In this document: positions 8,189 through 18,565 of the stretch, one piece after another
Layout: each line of letters starts with the position of its first letter
How positions within the stretch are numbered: position 1 is the first letter of the stretch
Notes under the pieces: generated by a model
What the model was told of the DNA's origin: nothing
Databases searched by the model: none
Seen by the model: the letters and a program-made list of their open reading frames with translations, nothing else
DNA from: CAZYJD01 sp964647785
Lineage (GTDB): Bacteria; Bacteroidota; Bacteroidia; NS11-12g; UBA9320
NCBI GenBank assembly: GCA_964647785.1
Contig: CAZYJD010000001.1
Coordinates: forward strand, 62,001-126,000
DNA length: 64,000 nucleotides
Direction of reading: 5' to 3'
Translations under genes and position numbers: made by a program

Positions 8189-11100
8189 ATGAGCCAAAAC
8201 AAGAACTTTACCTATCCGAAAAATGGTCTGAAATTCAAAAGATATTTCACCAGCGATAAGAAGAGTCCATACGAGCTGTTCAAATATGAATTTCGCTCCT
8301 CTGTGATCAAGAATCCTACGGGAGATGTTGTTTTTGAGATGAATAATGTGGAAGTGCCCGAAGGGTGGTCACAGGTTGCCACCGACATTCTTGCACAGAA
8401 ATATTTCAGAAAAGCCGGTGTTCCTCAGGAAGATGGAAGCGACGGATCTGAGCATTCAATCAAACAGGTTGCTCATCGCCTGGCTGATACCTGGCGCTTT
8501 TGGGGAGAGAAATACGGATATTTTTCATCCAAAAAAGATGCACAAATTTTTTATGAAGAGTTGGTCTTTAGCATCATGGCTCAAAATGCTGCCCCCAATT
8601 CTCCACAGTGGTTCAATACAGGACTGCACCACATTTACGGAATCAAAGGAAAACCACAGGGACATTACTATTGTGACCCCAAGAGTGGTCAGCTGAAAAA
8701 ATCTACTTCGGCTTATGAAAGGCCCCAACCACACGCATGCTTCATCCTTTCAGTAGATGATGATTTGGTGAACGATGGCGGTATCATGGATCTTTGGGTT
8801 CGCGAGGCTCGTATCTTTAAATATGGATCAGGAGTAGGAACCAACTTCTCCAAGATTAGAGGGGCCAATGAAAAACTTTCAGGCGGCGGACAGTCCAGTG
8901 GTTTGATGTCGTTTCTTAAGATAGGTGACCGCGCGGCCGGTGCCATTAAGTCGGGAGGAACCACGCGTCGTGCAGCCAAAATGGTATGCCTCGACCTGGA
9001 CCACCCGGAAGCCATGGAATTCATCAACTGGAAAAAAGATGAAGAACGCAAAGTAGCCGCGCTCATTCAAGCCGGTTACTCATCGCACTATGAAGGAGAT
9101 GCCTATCAAACGGTATCCGGACAAAACTCCAACAACTCTGTTCGTATTCCGGACAGCTTCTTTAAAACCCTCGACCAAGACGGCGAGTGGGAATTCAAGG
9201 CCAGAACCAATGGCCATGTCATGGCAAGCAAGCCCGCTTCTGAAGTTTGGGATGCCATTGCCGATGCAGCATGGGCGTGTGCTGATCCCGGTGTTCAATA
9301 TGACACCACCATCAATGAGTGGCATACTTGCCCGGCCGGTGGTCGAATCAACGCTTCCAACCCCTGCTCGGAATACATGTTCCTCGACAATACGGCCTGT
9401 AACTTGGCATCCATCAACCTTGTAAAATTCTTTGACGCCAACAGCCTTCGCTTTGATGTGGAAGGGTTTGAATTTACCTCCAGACTTTGGACCACCGTGC
9501 TGGAGATTTCCGTTTTGATGGCACAATTCCCTAGCAAAGAAGTGGCCCAACTGTCATACGACTACAGAACCCTTGGCCTCGGTTATGCCAACCTCGGTTC
9601 TGTTCTTATGATGAGTGGTATTCCATACGACAGCGAAAGAGCCGTGGCTATTTGTGGTGCGGTAACGGCAATCATGACTGGAACTGCCTATGCTACATCT
9701 GCTGAAATGGCTTCTTTCCTCGGACCATTCGCACGCTACGAAGAAAATAGCGATAACATGCTCCGCGTTATGCGAAACCATCGCTATGCAGCATACAATG
9801 CCACCGACAATTACGAAGGTCTGAGCACCAAAGCTCAGGGCATCAATCCAACCCATTGCCCCGATTACTTGCTCAGTGCCGCCTGCAACGCATGGGATAA
9901 GGCCGTACAATGGGGCGAAAAACACGGTTACCGAAATGCTCAAACAACCGTTATTGCCCCCACCGGAACCATTGGTTTGGTAATGGATTGCGATACCACC
10001 GGTATTGAGCCTGACTTTGCCCTCGTTAAGTTCAAAAAACTTTCCGGTGGCGGCTATTTCAAAATCGTGAACAACTCGGTTCCAAAAGCACTGAAAACCC
10101 TTGGTTATTCATCTGAAGAAATCAATGATATCGTCAACTACGCAAAAGGCCACGGAACACTGAAAGGCGCTCCATTCATCAATTACGATTCTTTGAAAGC
10201 CAAAGGGTTTGACGATGCAGATATTGAAAAAATTGACGTGGGATTGCCTGCAGCCTTTGAAATTCAGAATGCCTTCAATCACTGGACTCTTGGCGATGCC
10301 ACCATGCAAAAACTTGGTTTTGCAGTAAACGAATACACCAAACCCAATTTCAATCTGCTCAAGTCTCTTGGATTTACTGCAAGAGAAATCAATGAGTGCA
10401 ACAATTATGTATGTGGCACCATGACCGTAGAAGGCGCTCCGCATTTGAACGAAGAGCACCTGCCGGTATTTGATACTGCCAACAAGTGTGGCAAAATCGG
10501 TACGCGCTACATTCACGCCCACGCCCACATTAAAATGATGGCAGCAGCACAGCCATTCATCTCCGGAGCCATTTCAAAAACCATCAACCTGCCAAACGAG
10601 GCAACCGTGGATGATATCAAGTCTTGCTACCGACTGAGTTGGGATCTAGGCCTTAAAGCCAATGCTCTCTATCGCGATGGTTGTAAATTGTCCCAACCAC
10701 TCAACAACAAATCAGATGAGGAAGAAGAAGACGAAAAGATCGACGCAGTAGAAAAGGTGGTTGGCGTAGCCGGCGACATCAAAGCCGAAGACATCACTCC
10801 TGAGATGGTGCTCGATGCTGCCGTTCGAATCATTAACGCCTCAACTGATACCACCTTTAAGCGCCAGCTTTCTCGTATCGTGGAAAGAAAACGCCTACCC
10901 CAAAAACGAAGAGGTTTTACCCAAAAAGCCAAGGTGGGTGGACAAACCATGTTTGTAAGAACCGGTGAATATAATGATGGAACCCTGGGAGAAATCTTCA
11001 TCGACATCCACAAAGAAGGGGCCACCTTCCGCTCGTTGATGAACTGCTTCTGTATAGCCGTTTCGGTTGGTCTGCAATACGGTGTACCGCTTGAAGAGTA

Positions 11101-11524
11101 CGTAGATAAATTCACCTTCACCCGCTTCGAACCATCGGGTATGGTTGAGGGTCATGACAACATCAAGAATTCTACCTCCATCATCGATTTCATCTTTAGA
11201 ATGCTCGGTTTTGAATACCTCGGAAGAACGGATCTCGTGCAAATTCCTCCCAAGAAGGAAGATGCACCAGCTGGACAAGCTTCAGCAACGGCTGAAGTTC
11301 AACCAACTAAGCCCGCTGTTCCGAACCCCGTGAGCATTGAAAAACAAAATGACGCTGCTGGTGGAAGTGCATCTGCTCAAGCCAGAGGTGCTAGTGGTTT
11401 AGAAGAATATTTTGAGGGCCTACAAAGCGATGCTCCCGCTTGCGATGTATGTGGACATATGACCGTGAGAAGCGGCACCTGTTATAAATGTACCAATTGC
11501 GGCAACTCTTTGGGTTGCAGCTGA
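8189..11524 (+). CDS. nrdJ: Adenosylcobalamin-dependent (class II) ribonucleotide reductase
   Basis: This enzyme makes deoxyribonucleotides using a B12-derived radical, independently of oxygen. The substrate site has Cys184 (in PHACF), the NPCSE motif with radical Cys393 and Glu395, and Cys404; the 11-residue step from Cys393 to Cys404 matches class II enzymes. The phosphate-binding APTGTIG loop is present. A TSCPD domain spans about residues 905-1025 ([10 protein letters not shown]... ending near GFEYLGR). A Ser/Ala/Pro-rich linker leads to a C-terminal zinc-type module, CDVCG...CYKCTNCG, which likely re-reduces the active site. No N-terminal ATP cone is evident. The ATG at 8189 is well placed after a clear promoter, and a strong terminator follows. 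No other nrd gene is in the window. Confidence 0.95.
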   Translation: MSQNKNFTYPKNGLKFKRYFTSDKKSPYELFKYEFRSSVIKNPTGDVVFEMNNVEVPEGWSQVATDILAQKYFRKAGVPQEDGSDGSEHSIKQVAHRLADTWRFWGEKYGYFSSKKDAQIFYEELVFSIMAQNAAPNSPQWFNTGLHHIYGIKGKPQGHYYCDPKSGQLKKSTSAYERPQPHACFILSVDDDLVNDGGIMDLWVREARIFKYGSGVGTNFSKIRGANEKLSGGGQSSGLMSFLKIGDRAAGAIKSGGTTRRAAKMVCLDLDHPEAMEFINWKKDEERKVAALIQAGYSSHYEGDAYQTVSGQNSNNSVRIPDSFFKTLDQDGEWEFKARTNGHVMASKPASEVWDAIADAAWACADPGVQYDTTINEWHTCPAGGRINASNPCSEYMFLDNTACNLASINLVKFFDANSLRFDVEGFEFTSRLWTTVLEISVLMAQFPSKEVAQLSYDYRTLGLGYANLGSVLMMSGIPYDSERAVAICGAVTAIMTGTAYATSAEMASFLGPFARYEENSDNMLRVMRNHRYAAYNATDNYEGLSTKAQGINPTHCPDYLLSAACNAWDKAVQWGEKHGYRNAQTTVIAPTGTIGLVMDCDTTGIEPDFALVKFKKLSGGGYFKIVNNSVPKALKTLGYSSEEINDIVNYAKGHGTLKGAPFINYDSLKAKGFDDADIEKIDVGLPAAFEIQNAFNHWTLGDATMQKLGFAVNEYTKPNFNLLKSLGFTAREINECNNYVCGTMTVEGAPHLNEEHLPVFDTANKCGKIGTRYIHAHAHIKMMAAAQPFISGAISKTINLPNEATVDDIKSCYRLSWDLGLKANALYRDGCKLSQPLNNKSDEEEEDEKIDAVEKVVGVAGDIKAEDITPEMVLDAAVRIINASTDTTFKRQLSRIVERKRLPQKRRGFTQKAKVGGQTMFVRTGEYNDGTLGEIFIDIHKEGATFRSLMNCFCIAVSVGLQYGVPLEEYVDKFTFTRFEPSGMVEGHDNIKNSTSIIDFIFRMLGFEYLGRTDLVQIPPKKEDAPAGQASATAEVQPTKPAVPNPVSIEKQNDAAGGSASAQARGASGLEEYFEGLQSDAPACDVCGHMTVRSGTCYKCTNCGNSLGCS

Positions 11525-11557
11525 TACATTCATTTTGAATTGAATAAGGAATGCATT

Positions 11558-11587
11558 GAGCCGGCCAAAAGCCGGCTCTTGTATTTT
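11558..11587 (+). terminator. Intrinsic terminator of nrdJ
   Basis: A perfect stem GAGCCGGC (11558-11565) / GCCGGCTC (11571-11578) with a CAAAA loop is followed by TTGTATTTT, 33 bases after the nrdJ stop. Confidence 0.85.
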
Positions 11588-11613
11588 GGTGGCAATCGAA
11601 CTGATTTAATTGA

Positions 11614-11621
11614 TAACTTTG
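11614..11621 (+). promoter_or_regulatory. -7 box TAACTTTG of the acyloxyacyl hydrolase gene
   Basis: This is a perfect TAnnTTTG match, 18 bases before the ATG at 11640 and downstream of the nrdJ terminator. Confidence 0.45.
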
Positions 11622-11639
11622 CTCAGCACAGCCATTGAA

Positions 11640-12734
11640 ATGAATCGCTCCATCTTGCTCATAATCCTGACGATCTACCTGTGCTTTCCCTCTCAGGCAC
11701 AACAAAGGGCACCCAAATATGAGTTGGGCATTGCTGCTCATCCTGGTTTTTTGATGGCACATCAACAGAGCATGCTCGCTATGCAGGCCCATACAGTAGG
11801 TATCGAAATGCAATTCAGCAAGCGACTTTTTTCTCAAGGCTCTTGGTCTGAAGCATATCGACACCCGCAAATTGGCATCAATGCCTTGTATATGAATTTA
11901 GGAAATGAGCGCATCAACGGGCACGTATTTGCCCTCATGCCTAATTTTCAATTTGCTCTGGGTGGAACAAAAGATGCACATTGGGCCTTTCGTATGTCGA
12001 CAGGGCTGGGCTGGGTTAGTAAAGTGTTTGATCTTGATAATAACCGCAAAAACCTCGCAATGAGCTCACATTTGAATGGAGGAATGCAATTATCTCTATT
12101 CTACAACAAGAAACTGGGTGAACAAGCGCTGATTAAATCAGGTATGATTGTGACCCACTTCTCCAATGCAAGTGCAAGGGTTCCCAACCTGGGCATCAAC
12201 ATGCCCTCTCTTTATCTGGGGGTAAGCGGCTTGCTTCAACCCACCGATCCCGGCAAATTGAAAGCAGAAAAACCTCTGAACCGTGGGTTATGGAATGCCT
12301 ATGCGGCCTATGCCAATAAGCAACTCGACATGAGCAACCCAAGAACATTTAATATTTTTTTGCTGGGCTGTAAACGCTTGTTGCCCACCCAAAAAGACCA
12401 GCGCTATTACCGATTTGGTGCAGATTTATTCTTTGATGCACAACACCTGTACAACCTTTACCCGGACAGAACCGATTACAAAGGTAGAATGGATGAACTT
12501 ACCGAAGTTTCTATCACCGCGGGTTATCAAATGGGCATTTCGAGAATTGATTTTTTTGCTGATCTAGGGGTTTATCTCTATCGCCCTTCTGATTTTAAAC
12601 CTGCTTTTTTCCAGCGCCTCGGCTTCAATTGCCACCTGAGCAATCAGTGGTTTGCCCACTTGGCGTTGAAAACACATTACGCCACTGCTGATATTTTTGA
12701 ATGGGGAGTGGGCTATAAATTAGGCAAGCCATGA
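11640..12734 (+). CDS. PagL-like acyloxyacyl hydrolase (lipid A deacylase family)
   Basis: This is a predicted outer-membrane beta-barrel that removes an acyl chain from lipid A. A signal peptide runs from MNRSILLIILTIYL to about SQAQ. The catalytic pair is seen in THFSNAS, with His173 and Ser175 matching the H-x-S-N motif of PagL. The family length is usually 170-200 residues for PagL itself; Bacteroidota members such as this one (364 aa) have a longer C-terminal part ending in an aromatic strand (WGVGYKLGKP). The ATG at 11640 is preferred over a TTG at 11610 because the signal peptide starts there. The stop overlaps the next start as ATGA, so the two genes are co-translated. Confidence 0.75.
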   Translation: MNRSILLIILTIYLCFPSQAQQRAPKYELGIAAHPGFLMAHQQSMLAMQAHTVGIEMQFSKRLFSQGSWSEAYRHPQIGINALYMNLGNERINGHVFALMPNFQFALGGTKDAHWAFRMSTGLGWVSKVFDLDNNRKNLAMSSHLNGGMQLSLFYNKKLGEQALIKSGMIVTHFSNASARVPNLGINMPSLYLGVSGLLQPTDPGKLKAEKPLNRGLWNAYAAYANKQLDMSNPRTFNIFLLGCKRLLPTQKDQRYYRFGADLFFDAQHLYNLYPDRTDYKGRMDELTEVSITAGYQMGISRIDFFADLGVYLYRPSDFKPAFFQRLGFNCHLSNQWFAHLALKTHYATADIFEWGVGYKLGKP

Positions 12735-13477
12735 AAAGTAAGCTTATCATATGGCCCATCTTGCTTATGTTGGCGTTTACCGCATGTCGGAAAGAGCAAT
12801 GGAACGACTGTTTTACAGGAGCCGGTGAAGTGCGCACCATTGAGCGAATCATCGATGATTTTCACACCCTTGACATTTCTGATGCATTTGACATCATACT
12901 CATTCAAGACAGCAGTCGGCCTCCTTTCATTCAAATAGAAGGACCTAAAAACCTATTAGAAGGGGTGGTAACAGAAACCCAAAATGGCATCTTAAGCATA
13001 CAAAATACCAATATCTGCAACTTTGTTCGATCGTTTGATGTTCACATTAAGCTCACCATCAATATCCATTCACTCGATGCCATTTACGCCATTGGCAATT
13101 CAACCATTCAATCAACCGATACACTCCAACTCGACAAACTTTTATTGTCTCAGTCAGCTACCAATGAGTTTTATTTAAACGTTCATGCAAATGAAATTAC
13201 TGTCCAATCAATCGATGCCGGTGAGTTCTTGCTTGAAGGAAAATCGAAGAGTTTAAAAGGGTCTTTGGAAAGGGTAAGTGAATTGGATGCAAGGAATCTG
13301 GTCTGTGAAGATGTATTGATCGACTCACATACCCCACTTGACCTATTCGTTCACGGAACTCGTGTGGTGTTTGTAAAAATATTTAACCGCGGAAATATTT
13401 ACTATCAGGGAACGCCCTCTGAAAAACTAGAACTGAATGAGAAAACGGGAAGTGGTCAGTTGTTGCCCTTGCCATGA
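12731..13477 (+). CDS. GIN-domain (DUF2807) lipoprotein
   Basis: A lipoprotein signal ends at Cys19 (MLAFTAC), so the mature protein is lipid-anchored in the envelope. The rest has the repetitive beta pattern of the GIN/DUF2807 head domain: FHTLDISDAFDIILIQD, then VHIKLTINIHSLDAIYAIGNSTIQS, and further short strands. The function of the family is unknown. The 4-base overlap with the PagL-like gene ties it to outer-membrane lipid modification by context only. Its 3' end overlaps the convergent neighbour by 22 bases. Confidence 0.75.
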   Translation: MKSKLIIWPILLMLAFTACRKEQWNDCFTGAGEVRTIERIIDDFHTLDISDAFDIILIQDSSRPPFIQIEGPKNLLEGVVTETQNGILSIQNTNICNFVRSFDVHIKLTINIHSLDAIYAIGNSTIQSTDTLQLDKLLLSQSATNEFYLNVHANEITVQSIDAGEFLLEGKSKSLKGSLERVSELDARNLVCEDVLIDSHTPLDLFVHGTRVVFVKIFNRGNIYYQGTPSEKLELNEKTGSGQLLPLP

Positions 13478-14568
13478 AAAACATGGCGATATCGCAAGTA
13501 CAATTCAGTAATTACATCTCCTTGACCTTCCTTCAAATCGTGAATGTATTGCACTCGACCCATAAAAGAAAGATGGGCAGAAAGCGGGCGTTCATATCCC
13601 AATCTGGCCATGGCCACGTTCCGAATAAAAAAAAGTCGATCAGGACTTTCATCTGAAACCGAATGAAAAACTGGGTCGCCTAAGGTGGACTGAAACTGAT
13701 ACGAATCCCAGTAATTCATCATCAAATTGAGGTACTTCCATTTGAAATTCAAGGAGGCATACGTACCATTTCCATCGATGAAACTATCCACCACAAACCT
13801 CGATTCATCAAGGTAATAAGTGCCATAAACCTGCAAATCGATGTTTTGCAATTTCGATTTAAGCGGGCGGTATTTGATTTGGCCCCCAATGGCCGTATTG
13901 TATATACTTTGAACTGGATCCGGAGATGCATCGATCTCGCCCCCCTTGTGTTGGGCCATCATTTGCACCGGTAATACCAATTGCCAGTTTGGTTTATTCA
14001 AAAGGGTGAGTTTTGTGTGCATTCCCGCAGTAAAAACTTCTTGAAAAGGAGAAGCAGGATAAATCATTTTGCGCCAATCAACCCAAACATCAGCTTTTAA
14101 AATGCGATGATCAATGAGGTACTGTATGCCATTTTCTATGGGATCATTTAGTACATTCTCAAAATCGTAAAGGGGTTCTATGAGTTCATGGGACAAATTT
14201 CCCTGAAGGGTGCCAATGATGAATTGATGCATTCCCTTTTGATATTTCATTTGAAATACCGGCTCTAAAGCCTGTGGAAATGATCCTCCAAAATCATTTC
14301 GCAGGTAGACCCCAAATTGCAAACTGAAGGAAGAATCCGCCCGGTAATTTACACTTGGCAAAAACTGATAACCCATATAGGTGCGCCCCTCCTTCAAAAG
14401 GTTTGCATATTCTGTATTTCGTGCAAAGCCCAGACTGTAAAGACCAAAAGAGATTTTACCCGGCTTCAAAAGAACCTGCTCATGACCCATTCTAAACATT
14501 TGATTGTTCAGCTGAGCGTTGGCTAATGTAGACAACGAAAGAAGTAAAATGAGCAATCTGAAGTGCAT
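13456..14568 (-). CDS. Predicted outer-membrane protein, uncharacterised
   Basis: The 370-residue protein begins with a clean signal peptide (MHFRLLILLLSLSTLANAQ). The mature part has many alternating aromatic/hydrophobic strands and polar turns, and ends RYRHVFHGKGNN, which suggests a beta-barrel. Segments such as DVWVDWRKMIYP and YINDL-like turns are not diagnostic of a family I recognise. Upstream codons to 14715 are open but lack signal-peptide character, so the ATG at 14568 was chosen. It is divergent from the DUF3108 gene and overlaps the GIN gene tail by 22 bases. A TATTTTCG box lies at 14586-14593, 17 bases upstream. Confidence 0.7.
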   Translation of the reverse strand: MHFRLLILLLSLSTLANAQLNNQMFRMGHEQVLLKPGKISFGLYSLGFARNTEYANLLKEGRTYMGYQFLPSVNYRADSSFSLQFGVYLRNDFGGSFPQALEPVFQMKYQKGMHQFIIGTLQGNLSHELIEPLYDFENVLNDPIENGIQYLIDHRILKADVWVDWRKMIYPASPFQEVFTAGMHTKLTLLNKPNWQLVLPVQMMAQHKGGEIDASPDPVQSIYNTAIGGQIKYRPLKSKLQNIDLQVYGTYYLDESRFVVDSFIDGNGTYASLNFKWKYLNLMMNYWDSYQFQSTLGDPVFHSVSDESPDRLFFIRNVAMARLGYERPLSAHLSFMGRVQYIHDLKEGQGDVITELYLRYRHVFHGKGNN

Positions 14569-14647
14569 GACTTTCTTCAAGCGTACGAAAATAGAGCTAA
14601 TTTGCCTACATAAGCCTTTGGAACAATAATTGAACACCTTCCAATAA

Positions 14648-15451
14648 ATGAAACCCATGAAGCATCTGATCATTTTAATGGCATGTCTAAGTCTGGGAAC
14701 AATAGAGGCCAACACCAGTGGAACTTTTCGTTATAGAACCCTTCAAAACAATGCCTTTGGCTTCGGTGAAGAACTAAATTTCAGGGTTCACTATGGTTTC
14801 ATCAATGCCGCCAACGTAAAAATAAAAGTAGGCACCCAACCGGTAACCATTAATGATCGGCCTACCTACCACATTACCGCATTTGGAAAAACGCTTCCGT
14901 CATTTGACTGGGCCTACCGGGTTCGAGATCATTTCGAATCATACGTTGATATGGAAAGCATTGCGCCCCTCAAATACTTCAAATATGTGCAGGAAGACGA
15001 TTACAAAGATGTAGACTTGGTCTATTATGATCACGCCGACCGTTCCTTGAGAGGTAAAAAACAGGACATGGACAATTTGCCTGAATACGTTCAGGATATC
15101 GTTTCTTCTATCTACTATGCACGCAATATCGACTTTAGAAATGCCAAACCCGGTCAAAGCTGGCCCATCAATGTTTACCTGGATCAGAAAGTTTACCAGC
15201 TCGATTTCAAATTTATGGGAGAAGAAGTTGTTAAATCTGATGTCGGAAAAATCCGTTGTTATAAAATTAAACCAAGACTTGTGGTAGACCGGGTTTTCAA
15301 AGACGAAGATGATATGACGGTTTGGGTGAGTGCTGACCAGAACAAATTACCCGTTCGCATTGAAACCGGTTTGTTTGTTGGGAGCATCCGATGTGATCTT
15401 ACTTCATATAAAAACCTTAAAAACCCGCTTAGCTCTCTGGTGAAAAAATAA
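14648..15451 (+). CDS. DUF3108 domain protein, exported
   Basis: The 267-residue protein has a signal peptide (start ATG 14648 or 14657; MKHLIILMACLSLGTIEAN). The body matches the DUF3108 pattern: GEELNFRVHYGFINAANV, then HITAFGKTLPSFDWAYRVRDHFESYVD, and a final WVSADQNKLPVRIE block. DUF3108 proteins are periplasmic or outer-membrane associated and probably beta-structured; their role is unknown. The gene lies alone between a divergent and a convergent neighbour, so context gives little. Confidence 0.8.
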   Translation: MKPMKHLIILMACLSLGTIEANTSGTFRYRTLQNNAFGFGEELNFRVHYGFINAANVKIKVGTQPVTINDRPTYHITAFGKTLPSFDWAYRVRDHFESYVDMESIAPLKYFKYVQEDDYKDVDLVYYDHADRSLRGKKQDMDNLPEYVQDIVSSIYYARNIDFRNAKPGQSWPINVYLDQKVYQLDFKFMGEEVVKSDVGKIRCYKIKPRLVVDRVFKDEDDMTVWVSADQNKLPVRIETGLFVGSIRCDLTSYKNLKNPLSSLVKK

Positions 15452-15470
15452 CCTGAACGCTCACCGAAAC

Positions 15471-15920
15471 TTAGCTTCTCAATTTATCGAGCAAAGCATT
15501 CAGTTGTTTGCACTCTTTTTTACTTAGGTTGTATAACAGAGCATCCATCTGGGTAGTTGATTCATTCATTGCTGAAAGCACCATTCTGCCTTTTTCAGTT
15601 AACTCAAGCACGCTTTTTCTTTTATCTTCTTTGCCTGATTTTTTAATCACCCATCCCTTTTCAACGAGCCTGCCAATCATCCTACTCGTATCTGCTTGCT
15701 TATCGGGCATAGCCTCCTTAACACTGCCAATGGTTGCCGGCTCGTCAACATGCCGCTCAATGCTCTTGAGGGTTTGGTATTGCTGCCAGGTCATGCCATG
15801 CTTTCGAATCAATTCCTCAATGGCATTCTGTAGCCATTGACTGCTAAATAAAATATTCAGCATGGCCTTATGCCAAGGTGAATTGAATGCTTCAATACCC
15901 AATTCTTTTTTCAACTTCAT
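15471..15920 (-). CDS. MarR family transcriptional regulator
   Basis: This is a 149-residue winged-helix repressor of the MarR family. Visible are the N-terminal dimerisation helices, the recognition region TIGSVKEAMPDKQADTSRMI, the wing with KEDKRKSVLELTEKG, and C-terminal helices. MarR proteins normally bind palindromes upstream of their own or neighbouring genes and respond to small phenolic ligands or thiol oxidation. The target here is not evident. The upstream neighbour on the same strand is an ABC exporter (58-base gap), but a separate TATCTTCG box 4 bases before the ATG suggests independent transcription. Confidence 0.88.
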   Translation of the reverse strand: MKLKKELGIEAFNSPWHKAMLNILFSSQWLQNAIEELIRKHGMTWQQYQTLKSIERHVDEPATIGSVKEAMPDKQADTSRMIGRLVEKGWVIKKSGKEDKRKSVLELTEKGRMVLSAMNESTTQMDALLYNLSKKECKQLNALLDKLRS

Positions 15921-15924
15921 GGAA

Positions 15925-15932
15925 CGAAGATA
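15925..15932 (-). promoter_or_regulatory. -7 box TATCTTCG of the marR-like gene
   Basis: TATCTTCG lies 4 bases before the ATG at 15920. It predicts a leaderless transcript. Confidence 0.45.
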
Positions 15933-15978
15933 AGCCTAGCCACACCCTTTTTGCATTACTAAATGTTTAAACATGCAG

Positions 15979-17691
15979 CTATTTTAATCTTGCCCTTGTC
16001 TTGGCCACAAGCTTTTGCGATTTTAGTTCATACACCTCATCGCAATTGGCCAAGACATCAGCATGGTGACTCACTAAGACAATGGTTTTCCCCTCTTTAG
16101 CCAATGATTTCAGATTCATCATCACCTGCTGTTCTGTTGCTTTATCCAGAGCGTTGGTTATTTCATCCAACAAAAACAAACTCGCCCCTTTGTATAAGGC
16201 CCTTGCCAGTGCAATACGCTGCATCTGACCTCCGGAAACCATGGTGCCATGCTCTCCAACGGCGGTTTCTATGCCATCAGGCAAAGCCGTCACCCAATCT
16301 TTCAATTGACTTTTTTCAATGGCTGCCAGGAGTTTATTCTCATCAACACCATGGTATCGATCCGTAAAACCAATATTGATTGCAATGCTGTCATCAGACA
16401 AAAAAACTTTTTGTTCAACGTAAGCCACCATTTGGTGATAGTTTTTTATTTGATCAGATGACAGCGGCTTTCCGTCAATGCTAATCTCTCCTGATACGGG
16501 TGGATACAATGCTGCCAAGATATGCAACAAGGTGCTCTTACCCCCACCGGAAGAACCGGTTATTCCAATGATTTTGCCCTTGGGGATGATGAGATTCAAA
16601 TCATTAAGAAGAGCCTGGTCTTGAGAGGGGTACCCAAAGCGAATGGATTTAAGCCTGATCTCATTTTCAAACTCCAAAGGCGAAGCAACAGAGGTTTCTG
16701 GTTGAATGGAAGATTCAGCTGTTACCGGTTTTACAAAAAAGTCGAGTACATACGAATTCAATTGCATTTGGCTGTATCCCCCTATGATGCGGTTGATACT
16801 CGGAATTATTCTAAAAGCGACCGCGCCGAAAACCGCAATGGTCATCAACTGATTCTCTTCTCCTGAACTGAAATAAATGATCATGAACAAAGCGAGCACC
16901 GCGGTAAACTCCATTAACCTAAATGGCAAATGGGCATGACCAATGTTATAAGTAATCTTAATGCGCTTAAACTGATCTAAGTACTCGGTAAAAAAACGAG
17001 CATGCCGCTCAAGAAGGCCATTCAGCAGTAACTCGCTATACGCTTGTAAATACTCAAAAGAGTTTCGCATCATCATCGCTTTTGTCTCGTTCATTTCTTT
17101 TGAGATGCGCTGGATTTTCCGGTGATTATAGTACAACAAAAAGAACGCAATAGGCATGATTCCGAGCAATAAGAACAAGCTGATTTGCGGATAAAACCAC
17201 AAAAGAAGGAACAAAAGTCCTGTGAGAACCAAGAACTCCGCCAATAGTGAAACCGCAGGTATGAGCAAACCCTCAACAGCAACGAGCATTACCGAGTTCA
17301 ATTCATGCAAGCTTTGAGGGGTGTTCTTGCGACTGAAAGCAGCCGGGCCTGCCAAAGCATAGCTCTGGTATTTCTTCATGCTCATCTCCAAACCGGATTG
17401 TTGCAACCTTTTAAGTAGTTCATTTTGAATGACCAAATTGAACACCGCCTTTAAGAAGAAAATCAGGGCCAATAAGGGTATGGTCTCTTCCGGCTTCCAA
17501 ACTTTTCCAGCGTATTCAATGAGGCCACTCGTGCTTTTTTGAAGAAAAACAACCAATAATGATAAGGCCGAAACATCAAGTATGGCCGCAACAGCTGTTA
17601 AAAAAACCAGGAAAAACAACACGCTTTTGCTCAGAGGTATCTCCGCGCGATAGAGCTTGCCCAGCAAACGTATTAAAACACTGTCTTTCAA
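15979..17691 (-). CDS. ABC exporter half-transporter (membrane and ATPase domains fused)
   Basis: The first 310 residues or so hold about six membrane segments; the rest is an ATPase domain with Walker A GSSGGGKST (near residue 380), signature VSGGQMQRIALARAL and Walker B SLFLLDEITNALD. The order membrane-then-ATPase is that of exporters and lipid-linked sugar flippases such as PglK or MsbA. It follows rmlA by 3 bases, suggesting export of a glycolipid or glycan built with dTDP-sugars; the substrate is inference. The only usable start is TTG at 17691, since the next in-frame ATG would remove the first membrane helices. Confidence 0.82.
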   Translation of the reverse strand: MKDSVLIRLLGKLYRAEIPLSKSVLFFLVFLTAVAAILDVSALSLLVVFLQKSTSGLIEYAGKVWKPEETIPLLALIFFLKAVFNLVIQNELLKRLQQSGLEMSMKKYQSYALAGPAAFSRKNTPQSLHELNSVMLVAVEGLLIPAVSLLAEFLVLTGLLFLLLWFYPQISLFLLLGIMPIAFFLLYYNHRKIQRISKEMNETKAMMMRNSFEYLQAYSELLLNGLLERHARFFTEYLDQFKRIKITYNIGHAHLPFRLMEFTAVLALFMIIYFSSGEENQLMTIAVFGAVAFRIIPSINRIIGGYSQMQLNSYVLDFFVKPVTAESSIQPETSVASPLEFENEIRLKSIRFGYPSQDQALLNDLNLIIPKGKIIGITGSSGGGKSTLLHILAALYPPVSGEISIDGKPLSSDQIKNYHQMVAYVEQKVFLSDDSIAINIGFTDRYHGVDENKLLAAIEKSQLKDWVTALPDGIETAVGEHGTMVSGGQMQRIALARALYKGASLFLLDEITNALDKATEQQVMMNLKSLAKEGKTIVLVSHHADVLANCDEVYELKSQKLVAKTRARLK

Positions 17692-17694
17692 AGA

Positions 17695-18555
17695 CTATTT
17701 TATCTGTTGCAACAGGTAATCTCCATAACCACTCTTCTTGAGAGGTTCTGCGAGCTTTCTGAGTTGATCTGCATCGATGAATTTCATACGATAGGCCACT
17801 TCTTCTATGCATCCTATTTTCAGCCCTTGCCGCTGCTCTATGACCTGAACAAAGGTTCCGGCCTGCATGAGGCTATTGAATGTTCCGGTATCGAGCCAGG
17901 CCGTTCCGCGCTTCAATATCCCAACTTTGAGTTTCTGTCGTCGGAGGTACTCTTTATTCACATCGGTAATTTCATATTCGCCACGTGCCGAGGGTTGGAG
18001 GTTTTTAGCAATTTCGATCACCTCATTGTCGTAGAAATACAAGCCGGGCACAGCGTAATTGGATTTTGGCTTAGCGGGCTTTTCTTCAATCGATAAAGCA
18101 TTCATCTCCTCATCAAAGTCAACCACCCCATATCGCTCAGGGTCAGAAACATGGTAGGCAAAAATGACTCCTCCGTTGGGGTTTCTGTTCTCGAGTAGCA
18201 AGTCTTGCAGCTCTAAGCCGAAGAAAATATTGTCTCCGAGAATCAAAGCCACCTTGTCATCGCCTATGAAGTCTTCCCCTATCACAAAGGCCTGAGCAAG
18301 TCCGTTGGGCACTTCCTGAACCGCATAGCTAAATTTACATCCGAGCTGGCTTCCATCACCCAAAAGTTTTTCGAAATTTGGTAAATCGTGAGGGGTAGAA
18401 ATGATCAGAATCTCATTGATACCGGCCATCATTAAAGTTGATAACGGGTAATAAACCATGGGCTTATCATACACCGGCATCATTTGTTTGCTCATGGCCA
18501 GTGTAAGCGGATGAAGTCGTGTGCCGGACCCACCGGCCAAAATAATTCCTTTCAT
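17695..18555 (-). CDS. rmlA: Glucose-1-phosphate thymidylyltransferase
   Basis: It converts glucose-1-phosphate and dTTP to dTDP-glucose, the first step to dTDP-deoxysugars. The sequence opens [16 protein letters not shown], the nucleotide-binding loop of this family, and continues with [17 protein letters not shown], the metal-binding region GDNIFFG, and WLDTGT near the C-terminus. The length of 286 aa is standard. Longer in-frame starts reach 18609 inside rmlB but add non-conserved residues. It lies 10 bases after rmlB and 3 before the ABC exporter. Confidence 0.95.
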   Translation of the reverse strand: MKGIILAGGSGTRLHPLTLAMSKQMMPVYDKPMVYYPLSTLMMAGINEILIISTPHDLPNFEKLLGDGSQLGCKFSYAVQEVPNGLAQAFVIGEDFIGDDKVALILGDNIFFGLELQDLLLENRNPNGGVIFAYHVSDPERYGVVDFDEEMNALSIEEKPAKPKSNYAVPGLYFYDNEVIEIAKNLQPSARGEYEITDVNKEYLRRQKLKVGILKRGTAWLDTGTFNSLMQAGTFVQVIEQRQGLKIGCIEEVAYRMKFIDADQLRKLAEPLKKSGYGDYLLQQIK

Positions 18556-18565
18556 TTTTTTAGTT

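Noticed and set aside
9080..9550. Long open frames antisense to nrdJ (also around 9554-9943, 10109-10528 and 10669-11278)
   Set aside because: NrdJ is conserved along its whole length; the antisense frames show no motif or start context.
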